DNA of 64,000 nt. Origin: Corbicula japonica. Taxonomy: Eukaryota; Mollusca; Bivalvia; Venerida; Cyrenidae. Position numbers and translations under genes: made by a program. The stretch's first letter is position 1. Each line of letters starts with the position of its first letter. A model generated the notes under the pieces. It was not told the origin of the DNA, made no database searches, and was given only the letters and a program-made list of their open reading frames with translations. Location: NCBI GenBank assembly GCA_038501625.1, contig JAZAYU010000079.1, forward strand, positions 930,001 to 994,000, given 5' to 3'. Of this stretch, positions 11,440 to 23,400 are shown in pieces.

Positions 11440-14400
11440 CTGTCAATAACAAAAAAAATTGGGCTTTGGCGCAAAGTTGTGTATCGATCTGTCTTATATC
11501 AAACATAAGTTTTCAAAATGTTTGATAAAAAATGAAATATGTTGAGGTGGCTACCTTTCACAACACTATTTTTATTTCAAATTTGGTCGACGTCAAGGGA
11601 AGTGTTCGAACAACTAACGTTATCTGCAAATGGGGTCACAAAATTGAGCAGACGGCATTGGTTATTATGCATTTTGCAGTTTGCATATGAAAATAACAGA
11701 GATAATTGTAAGTTTTCACCAAATACAGTAACTTTATTGTCGAAATTTTTCACCAAAGACATTTTTCCAATGAGGTGCTCCAATTAAGAGCGTAAATGTT
11801 TAAAAATGTTAGTTTTAGTAATTGCCAGTTGAGTTGTTACATGGAAGTCGGAGATTAGATAAATTAAACCTTTATATAAAATTAAGGGGAACCCGAAACA
11901 TTCTGAAAATTACCGATCAAGTTCATTACTAGGTTGTCTTGGAAAACTTTTACAAGTATTGTAAACAAACGATTACCTTTACACGCAGAAATTTCTAATC
12001 GAATCAATTAAACCCAAGCATGGTTAAGAACAAATGACTTGCCTATAGACAATTTATGTATTTTAAAAAGTTTGATCCGACAAAATTCAATTTTTTCGTT
12101 GTTTTGTTGATTTTAAACAAGCTTTATCACCATGTCACATCTACCATTTGACTTACAAATTGAACGTTTCGAGCGAAATATGGGGACATGGAAATGTTGA
12201 AGTGTTAGAAAGAGTCTATTGAAATTCTATAAATATTTTTAATCTTAAAACGCCCACTTCATCGTATATAATCTAATATTAACATTCAATTGGTTAAGGT
12301 TTATAATCTTGAGTAAATGTTTGAGTCATCTAACCATGTTAACTTGTGCATGCACATGTGTGTTTTGCATTTTTGTGATTACAAATTTGACTAAAACACA
12401 ATACAAGTATACCTCACGTAAGGTTCCTTTTGCCTTCCACATTTCATGAAAGAACGCTAGGGGTATACATATCATAGACACGAGTCCCATACATATACCG
12501 ATACCCTGGGCCCAGTCCGGATACACGTAGTCATAATCATAGGTCAGTGGAACAAAGTCAAACACCATAAAGAGGAAAATTCCCTGAAACACAATTCAGT
12601 TTTCAATTGGTATATCCACAATCAGCTACACAGCAATCCCTTTTTTTCAAGTACTACCATTGTTTTAAGACAAGAAGAGGCCTGTTATATGTTCGACATT
12701 TCATTTTTTACTCTTTTCATCAAAGAGAAAATAAAATACTATGTTGACGGTGGAATGATATGTGTATATTGTTTGTCATTTACGTGAACATTAAAATAAT
12801 CTTCAAAGGTCAATGAGAAGAATAATTCAATGATCTCGCGTCATCCGTAAAGGTCCAGTAACCGTGCTTTTTATTTCGATAGGAAACTAAACTAACCACA
12901 ATCACTCGCTCATTTTTAACTAACGTATTCTTTACCGCAAGATTGTAACAAGTTTCATCTTTTTGTATAATAAAAAAAACTGATCAGTTTATGCAAATAT
13001 GTATTACCAGACAAACAGCCGGTGTAATGTACTTCCAACACAGCATGAAATAAACAGGCATCTTCCTTCCAATCATCAGTTGAACAGCCTCTTGGAACTC
13101 AGAGGAACCTAAGAATCGTTTAAGAGAAACCAAAAAGGTGTAAAGCTTAATATCTTATGATGTAGCGTACATGTTGCAGACAATTGTTTTCGTTTAACGG
13201 ACATGGTAGTTGTCGGAGCGTCTCGGGTAGGCATACAATATAACATTCAATTTAGCAGCATTTGAAAATGAAATGTTGATGACCTAACCAAACCGCCAGC
13301 TGACGGGAACACAACATTGTGTTGTAACACAAGGACATTGCGTACCCAGACACTGATGATGACGACCGTGCATTCACTTTACTACCACCTGGGTCGAAGA
13401 TTATCAAACTATGACATGAGACCACTCTCCAATCTTCGGACCCAGCTTACAATGTAGGAAAAATAAACTGATAAAACCTCAAATTAACGACTACAGTGCA
13501 GTAAGTTACGAAACATGCGCATGTGAAATAAGTGAACGATCAATCTTGGTTAAATACCGGTAATTGAAACATACCCATCAGAAAAAAAATCGTACTTAGA
13601 AAACACAGCTTGCCCACATACCGAAAAAGCAAAGGGGAAAAGAGAATTTTAAAATCAGCAATGTCAAATAAGGCACCACAAATAATTAACAAAACCGTTA
13701 ATCTTAGTGCCTTGGATGGCTCAGCGGCAAAACAATTTACCACTCGGGGTGGTGGTTGATTTAAACCGGGATCTAGGATGGATCAACAACACACTTCCTC
13801 CCAAAAATTCTCCTATAAACAAAAAGTATAAAAATTGATAAGACTTACCAAAACGCTTCGCAAAAATCTACAGAGTAATTCAATGAAAACCTAAGTAAGG
13901 AAGAAAACAGAGCAAATAGCAACTTACCAAACGCCCAGCTGACGACAACAGCCTCAAAGAAGATTATCCAAAGAAGAACAAGGCCACTGGAACAGTAAAA
14001 GTCAAACAGCTGGAATACGAACATACCTCCCTGAAATCAAACGCATGCAACAGGAAGTTTATTGTACTCCTAAACAGTGTCGAGTTATTATTAATACTAT
14101 CGTTCGGGATAGACATAATTTTGTACTGATTGCTCGTGTTGATTTCCGATTTGCGCTCATGTCGTTAAAAGTAACCTTTTGTCTATGCTGGATTAAAATA
14201 TACATGTAGTACAGTCACAATTATAATGAAGAAATGCTTTTAGGAGCATTAGATGCGGTAAAAGTTGGAGCCAAGTCACATCTTTAATGGTCCACATGGA
14301 ATAAAGGACACTCACCTCAGTGACCATACTCAGTCCTATGATATAGGATATAGCACAGTAGACGGCGGTTAAGATCATGCGGTTCTTCATCCCATACAGT

Positions 14401-17400
14401 CTGCTAGGAAACGCATCAAACATCGGGGTCAGAAAACCTTCCACAGCAACAAACTATGCAAAAAGCAAATATTTTGATAAACATGATAAACTGTCAATTA
14501 CACATCATCGCGCGATTCGACAGAAGTTCTACAACCATTACTTCTTGGACCATTAAAACTGTTGATAAATAGATTTATATTCTTGGATTAATTATATGCC
14601 GCACTGCGTTAAACGCACAGTTTCTAAACACACATTTCTTGCATGTTTGAAGAAATGCACTTTGAAGTGCTATATTTTTGAGTATTTTTTGCTTACCTGA
14701 CTGTCAATACCCACTAGAATGATCATAATAAAGAATAGTACAGCCCACACAGGTGCGAATGGCAGCTTGGTGATGGCTTTAGGGTAAGTGAGAAATACCA
14801 AGCCCGGTCCTGTAAAAAACATGAAACAAAGTTCTTCAAATCAATTATTTTGTAAAAATTGAATGCATCGGTTTCATATTTAATACATGTATAAATAAAT
14901 TGAACCAGTATGAATCAAGAACCGAGTATGAAATAGAGGAAAGAGAATTAGGCTTGCACCAATAACGTAAATTATGTTCTCACCTTGTGTAGCGACCTCA
15001 GCGATCGTTGTGTTTTGTTCCTTTGCCATATATCCTAATACAGAAAAGACAACAAATCCAGCAAAAAAACTCGTGCCACTGTTGATAGTCGTGATAATGA
15101 ACGTGTCCCTGTTAACGCAACAATAATGTAAGCTTTAGTAAACTTAAGTGAAATGTTCTCATTTAGAATATGCATAAAAATGGGTCATTTTCATACCAAG
15201 GAAATGTGTAAACATTTTTGACATAAATTACTTTCTATTTTATATTATTTTAATGTGTTATCATTTTCGATGATTGTTAAACAAAGCTTTCAAGAGGTAA
15301 AATATGTATACCAGATCAGACACATCAAAACAAACCCAGTCACCATCCACATCAAAAAAGAAGAGAGGAAAAGAGAGCATGCTTGTTTAACTTGATCTGT
15401 TTTCAAACAGATACCATAAACAAATTGACAAAAGCGAGGATCAGAGGGATAACCACCTTGTAACAAGTCGTCAGTGGCAAATCATTTTGCCATCGTGGGT
15501 TTTCAACCAGGTTTTATGGTGAATCAACTTTACACAGGTTCTTATAGGAACAAAAATTAACCCCAACCCACCCATCAACCCCTCACCGTTTTATGCAAAA
15601 ATGTAAACACAAGAAGCTTTTAAATTGTCTAGCGAAATAGGTAGATACTCTCTCATCTTTCTGAGACAAAACACCTGCAATTTCATAAAAAAGACGATTT
15701 CAAGAATAAAAGAAACTGAGATTACTATGCTTTCAAATGACATTTCTTTCTCCAATAAAAATGAACTAAACCTGATATGAACCCCCAGTGGCAAATTGTT
15801 TTGCCACTGACCGTTCGAAGGCGGTAAACCCTCGGGTTCTTACTTTCGTTAATTGCTTGTGGCGTCCATATTGAAACTGAATATTTTAATACCATGCTCT
15901 TTTCTCCTTCCTACTTTTTGGCTGTTTGGGGAGGCTGTGTCTGCTGCTGGATGTGGCCATTCCTGATATGGATATTTCACTTTTCTCCAATGATAATGAA
16001 ATAATCACCTGTAGAAATTATTGTTGAATTTACTGTAGCTGCCAAGCGTGACGAGTGCGCCAATGGCAAGGTCAAACGAGTACAAAATCTGAGTTCCGCC
16101 ATCTATCCATACCTGCAGAAATAAATAAACAATTTCAAAGCATTGGGAAAAAATGTAAAAGCAAAACAGGGCTTCGCGATTTCATCTAGTGAAAGTAAAA
16201 TACTCTAATTGTCAAGTTCGAAAATTTATCAATGTTGTGACAAGCTGTGTTTCCACAAAATTTTATTAAAGACTGTAAACGGTTCTTTTACAAAGCGATG
16301 AAATCAGATAGGGCATGCTTCTTTACCAGACTCTTTGTTTTGATGAATTCTGGTCTGAAGGTTATAAAGCTCAGATTGGAAACCAGTTTCAAATCTCAAG
16401 CATCTGATTGGCTGAAATGGCGACCAGTCGCCATTTCAGCCAATCAGATGCTTGAGATTTGAAACTGGTTTCCATGCTCAGTTTTATAACCTTGGGCACT
16501 GCACAGTATTTAATCCCAATTATTTGAACCTGTGGGTCAAGTAGCCTGGAAAAGTCGGGTTTCAAGTAGAAATAAATCCCATCACCAGCGCCATCTAGTG
16601 TAATACCTCGGATCAACAGTATGGTTAATATCACGTATGGAAACAGGGCTGTGAAGTATACTACCTGTGAACATAGATCAACTCAATTTGTTACAAAAAC
16701 AATCATAAAATAAATCAAAATTCAAATTAGGAAAAGAAAGTTGGTTATTTAATCATTTTACAAGGGAGATCACAAACAAACACTGCACTCTCAGGGAGTG
16801 CCATCTTGGAACGGTAAAGCATATTGTCACAGGATGATTAAACCGGTTTTAGAGTGCACCGATTTACACTTGCTTCTACAGGTTTTCCTACTTACATGTA
16901 CCAGTTGCCTTGGTGAATTAACTCCAACCCACTCATCTACTCGTAAGTGTTGCATGCAAACGCAAGCAAACATATAAAACATAAAATAATGGCATTGTTA
17001 CTCTGTCCACAACTATAATTGTTACTATATGGAGGCGGGACAGGTTGTAATACATTAAAAACTTCGTCATTTTTACTCAATGAAGTTAGTGAGACCTGAG
17101 CAATTGGATTTAAATCAGCAAGAAAAAGATTGCAAGAATAAAAGAAACCGATCAAGCTTATAATTATGATCTACTTTAATAGATACCAAGAAACCTTCAT
17201 AAAATCTTAAATCCTTTAATCATGTTGATAGCCTTCAAAATTTACAATTTTTTAGGAATAAAGTAGAGAAATGTATAATGCCTTAAATTTCATTTCATTT
17301 TAAATCAAATCTCCATTTAACACCGGTTGTAAAATACATTGATGTAGTGATTTTGAACTACACTTTTATTTGTGAGTAAAATCGGGATATTGACGATAAA

Positions 17401-20400
17401 AAGCAAAATGGTTATATGCATTTTCATTACTGCCCATGAATAGGCTCTATCACACCGAGCCTGCAATACATGTGATTTGATTTCATGTCGAGTTGTGTGC
17501 CTTTTGGGGTTTTACATCTATTTAAATATCAGTATCGTTGCTTTTGTCGTGTGGTGAATTTTAACCCCGTCTATTCAATCAGCACTGTTACCAAACACGC
17601 CAACTGAAGTCCGATTAGCACCATACATACATCTGTGAAACATTGAATTGCGCTTAATTCGTTGCTAGGCGGCGTAGACGGTTGTATGCATCGGCATTTT
17701 TGCATATGAACAGGCTTAATCAAACCGAGCAATTATTTTGATTTTCACAGTTCCTTTTCATCAATTCTTAATTTTGGTGCCAGAACCTATGTTTCAATAA
17801 ATGAAAAGGGAACTTTGAAAGCCACCGAACACGACACATATGAAAATATTGCAGGCTCTGTTTGATTGAGCCTGTTCATGGACAGTAATGGAAATAGATA
17901 TTACTGCCCACGCCGCCTTGCCCCGGGATAAGCGCAAATCAATATTAACACCAATAAAAAGTACCATTTTGCGGTATTTTCGGATTAATACCATTCCATG
18001 TTCAGCGGCGTATGGTCCCCATATAAAAGAATGTGTTTGCCCTAAACAATGGGCGGAACTAAACAGAATAGAATTTTGACAGTGGGAATATAAATCCTGC
18101 ATATCACAGACAACGCCAAAGACACAATTTAAAAAAGCATAAAGTATATCCTTGGGGGTAATTGAACAATATCCAAATCTATATTGGCTGGGAAATTGTA
18201 ATTAAACGGGGAGACTTTTTACAGCCACCACACGGCACAAACAACGCTACTGTGATATTGAAATAGATGAAAAGGGAATTTTGAAAGCCATCGAACCCGA
18301 CAAATATGAAAATATTGCAGTCTTGTTTTGATTGAGCCTGTTCATGGACAGTAATATAATGCATATTACTGCCCACGCCGCTTAGCCCCCGGTTGAGCGC
18401 AACTCAATATTTACTTTTTTTTCATCCCAAACGATGGTTTACATATGGCGGTGAACATGGAACCTTCAATGCATTTTTTTCGGATTAATGCCATTCCATG
18501 TTCAGCGGCGTATGGTCCCCAGATAAAAGATGTGTTTGGTCTAAACCAGAAAACAATGGGCGGAACTTAACAGAATAGAATTTCGACAGGGGATCTTTGA
18601 ATATAAATCCTGCATATCACAGACTACGCCAAAGGCAAAATTTAAAAAGCAGAAAGTATATTCTTTGGAGTGATTGAACAACAAATTTACCACATGGTGA
18701 GGAAATTATTGACACCACTCATAAATTTTTAACGTAATATTTGCATGAAAGAAAAATGTTTAAACAAGGTTATCAGTATTACAAATTAAGGAAACCCTTC
18801 TACAAGTTTTATCGCCGATATCCAGATACCAGCATTTTTGCTTTGCAATCCTATTACCTTCTTATGTTGTATATGTTTGTAGTTAAACCCTCCAAGGCGG
18901 TAACCTAAAAGGTTCTCTTTTTCGTCAATTTTGTGGTTTCTTATTTGCATTTGACACACTTAAAACACCTTCTCTCTTCTTTCGCTGCTTGTGGTGGCTG
19001 TGTTTTGTGAGTGTGGCGATTCCTGATATGCACATTTGACATTTTTTAAAGAAAATATAAGCAAAAAAAGGTTAACTTCTCCACGTTATTCATGAAAACC
19101 ATCTGTAAATTCAAAAAGAAGAGTTTATGAAGGTTTATGGGGAAATCTTATATATGAACTTAGAAGCTCGGTTTCTTTTATACCTGGCATCGTGTTCTTG
19201 TTGACTTGACTCCAGGTGCTCTGATCTCGGTAAGATTATTGAGTTCCCGCCTTTTTGATTTACAATGTTTATAATGATATTAATTGAACATTTAATTTCT
19301 TATGTTTTATATGTTGAGCTGATGGGTGGGTTGAAATTATTTCACTAGGACAACATGTACTTGTTTGTTTTTATGTTGGGAAAAGTGGTTGGTGCATCAT
19401 AGAACCTAGTTTAAACCCCCAGTGGCAAATTGTTTCCCACTGACCGTTCCAAGGCGGACACCCCTCGGGTTCTCACTTTTGTTAATTGTTTGTGGCGTCT
19501 TTTTTGAAACTGATTATTTTATTACCCTGCACTCTTCTCTTTCCTTTTTGGCTGTGTGGGGAGGCTGTGTCTGCTGGATGTGACCATTCCTGATATATGC
19601 ATAGTTCACTTGCTTGTGTAGCCGAACCTTTGTCTTAACCAGGAAAGGACAGACATCTGGTGCCACCCGCCTCCCTGGCATCAAGTTTCCTTTTGAAATA
19701 GATGAAAAGGGAACTTTAAAAGGCCGACAAAAATGAAAGCACTGCAGGCTCGGCTAATAGGGCCTGTTCATGGGCAGTTAAGGAAATGCACATTACTTCC
19801 CACGCCGCCTAACCCCGGGTTGAGCGCAACTCGATATTTATAATAGTAATCGTTACAACTTTAAAATATCCTAAACGATGGTGGCGGCGGGGACATGTAA
19901 CCCTCAATGCGGTATTTTCTGAATAACCCCATTCCATTTTCAGCGGAGTTTGGTCACTTAATAAAAGAATGGGTTTGCCCTAAACGAGAAAACAATGGGT
20001 GGAACTGAAAGGAATAGAATTTTGACAGGGGATCTGAGAATATTTATCTGCCTATCACAGTAAACGCCAACGTGTTCATATCAAATCAACTTGTGTGCAT
20101 ACACGGCGACAATTTTGTTTTAGATGAAGTAATATACAATGTATGTATATAAATGCAATACATTTTATCCTTAAGACATACAAATAAATTTATGACCTTT
20201 ACTTATAATACATTTGGTTTAAAGAATATTTATTTCTTCGATAAATGTACATTTACAATACATCGTGAATAAAACAGGATTGAGAAGAAAGTTATAATAA
20301 CTTGTATAATCTCTCTCCTTTTTTTTGTTTTGGTTTAAACAATATTTATCTATAATACATTTATGTCATACTTTTTGTTTTACTTTACCTTGCCGCTCCA

Positions 20401-23400
20401 TTTGACTCCCCTCCATACACTGAAGTAGACCAGAATCCAGCAGACAAGCAGGGATACCGCCAGCTCCCATACAACACCACCCGGTACGTCAACACCATTC
20501 GATATATGTAAAATTTTCCGTCTAAAGTGCAAACATATCCGCGATATCAATTATAAAGTAGCAAATGAAGAAGAAGAAGACTTTTTGCATACGCATGCTT
20601 GGTTTGATTTAATGCCGCGCTGTTGCATTACGTAGAGATAGGTTGGCTGGCCAAGTGTTTTCGTGAGGTTGTCTTCATTCTTAAACGGAGATTATTGGCT
20701 TTCTGCATATAACTGTATGATATTTTTAAAGTAAGACGGTAAATGCAGATCGGAATCATTATATAACAAGAAATATCTTTAAAAAAGATAAACGGCGTTG
20801 ATGGAAAAGATTTATATATACATGTATATAAGAAAGAAAGAAATACAGAGATGCGAAGCAGACACAGTTTAGTTAGTTTATTTTACTTGTTATAGCTGTT
20901 GACGAACCCTCCCTGCCTTCTTAGTACATGTATGACCAAGAGATTAAGCGACCGAATCATGACAACTTATAAATTCATTTAAAGTGTCTTTCAAAAAAAA
21001 TGTTGAAGCTGTTGCAACAATTTCATACAGTGATAACAAGTCGATTAAAGAAGCAATGTATTACATTAAGTCTTAATCTACATTTATTCAGTTTCAATAA
21101 AATACCTCTTGTAGAGTTAGAACTCAAGATGAATAAATGTCATTGAAATTTAATATATATATAAATAACAAGAAATATCTTTAAAAAAGATAAACGGCGT
21201 TGATGGAAAAGATTTTTATATATAAGAAAGAAAGAAATAAAGAGCGTGCAAAATTTTGTATAGTGATAATACGTCGATTAAAGAAGAATGTCTAACATTA
21301 ACTGTACATTTATTCAGTTTCAATAAAATACCTCTTGTAGAGTTAGTACTAATGATGAATAAATGTCATTAAAATACAATAAATGAAAATAATAACAACT
21401 TGTTACAAGAGCGAAATTTACCAACTTTTACGTAAATTAACTTTAAAAAAGTGTCCCTCCCGAGTATTGAACCCGGGTCCTCCGCTTGAGAGGATAGTGT
21501 GATAACCACTACACCAAGGCGATTTGAATATCTGGCATGAAATTAACAATCAGTATCAAAGGAACTAGAAAGGAGCCAGTAAGAACCAGAAATATCTTCA
21601 CTTCTCTGTCGTTTTACACTGTGTATTGTACTCGAGTGTTTACCTGACACCCATGAATATTCCATATAAAATCGTATTTAATCCATCAATTGACTTAACT
21701 GGTTACTTATACCGTAAATATCTTTTTCTCCAATACAATTATCGCTTTTAAAAACGAAAATGATTATCGCTTTTAAAAACGAAAATGCCCGAACATAATA
21801 GTGCCAGGTAAATACTAACACACAATATAAAAATCGTTACGGTAATCATTAACGAGACCCACTAATAACCAATCAAAATAATCTGTTTGATTTTCCCGCT
21901 GCATAATAAGTTTTATTTACAATATTTCATTGGTCGAAAAACTAGGTCAAAAGTGAGCTTGGACAGCTAACGCCGAAAAAAAGATAAAAGGCGTTGATGG
22001 AAAAGATTAATTTTATATATACATGTATATAAGAAAGAAAGAAATATAGAGAGGCGAAGCAGACACAGTTTAGTTATTCTAATTTACTTGTTATAGCTGT
22101 TGACGAACCCTCCTGCCTTCTTAGTATGACCTAGAGATTAAGCGACCGAATCATGACAAATCATAAATTCATTGAAAGTGTCTTTCAAAAAAAATGTTGA
22201 AGCTGTTGCAACAATTTCATACGGTGATAATAAGTCGAATAAAGAAGCAATGTCTTACATTAAGCCTTGATCTACATTTATTCAATTTCAATAAAATACC
22301 TCTTGTAGAGTTAGAACTTAGAACTCAAGATGAATAAATGTCCTTGAAATTTAATAAATATAAATAATATAAACAGCTTGTTACAAGAGCGAAATCTACC
22401 AACTAACGTAAATAAACTTTAAAAAATCCCACCTTAGGATTGAACCCGGGGCCTCCGCTTGAGAGGCGAGAGAGATATCCACTACACTACAGAGAGCTTG
22501 TACTTTCGAAATGAAATTAACAATCAGTATCAAAGAAACTAGAAACGAACCCGTAATAACTAGAAATATCTGCACCTCTTTCGTTTTACACTGTGTATTA
22601 CAGTGTTAACCTGACACCCATGAATATTCCATATAAAATTGTATTTAAGCCATCAATATTTACTTAACTGGTTATTTAAATCGTAAAATGTTTTTCTCCA
22701 ATACAATTATCGCTTTTCAAAACGAAAATGCTCCAACCTGTAAGTGCCAGGTAGAAATACTTACACAAAATATAAAAATCTTCACGGTAATCGTAAACAA
22801 CACCCACTAACAACAAATCGAAATAATCTATTTGATTTTCCCACTGCATAATAATAAAAATTAAAAATCCCACTAGATACCTCTCCACCCTGCTAGATGC
22901 CTCTCTGGTGTAAAAAGCTACCAATCGAAACATTTTATTTCATTTTCCCGCTACATAATAATAGAATACGAGTATTATTTACAACATTTCATTAGTCGAA
23001 AAACTAGGTCAAAAGTGAGCTTAGACAGCTAACGCCGAAAAACAACCTGTTACAAGAGCGAAATCTACAAACTTTTACGTAAATTAACTTTAAAAAAAGT
23101 GTCAGTAATGAGTTTTGAACCCGGGGCCTCACGCTTGCGAGGCGAGAGTGTTAGCCACTACACTACAATGAACTTGTATTTTGAACTTGAAATTAACAAT
23201 CAGTATCAAAGGAACTAGAAAGGAACTAGAAAGGAACCAGTAAGAACTAGAAATATCTACACTTCCTTTTCGTTTTATACTGTGTACTGTACGCAAGTTT
23301 TTACCTGACACCCAAGAATATTCCATATAAAATTGTATTTAAGCCATCAATATTGACTTAACTGGTTATTTAAATCGTAAATATGTTTTTCTCCAATACA

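Noticed and set aside
12326..12412. Read-through of SLC6 exon 13 to a stop at 12326 as the true C-terminus
   Set aside because: The donor CGTGAG|gtatac and the matching phase-0 exon at 11439 encoding RWRKAIQP give the family's expected tail. Retention remains possible only as a minor form.
17794..18102. Open frame of 102 codons as a gene
   Set aside because: It lies wholly within a dispersed repeat (R2) that occurs several times in the same intron.
21448..21524. Functional tRNA gene
   Set aside because: A- and B-box-like sequences are present, but the acceptor arm does not pair, and five copies share non-tRNA flanks.
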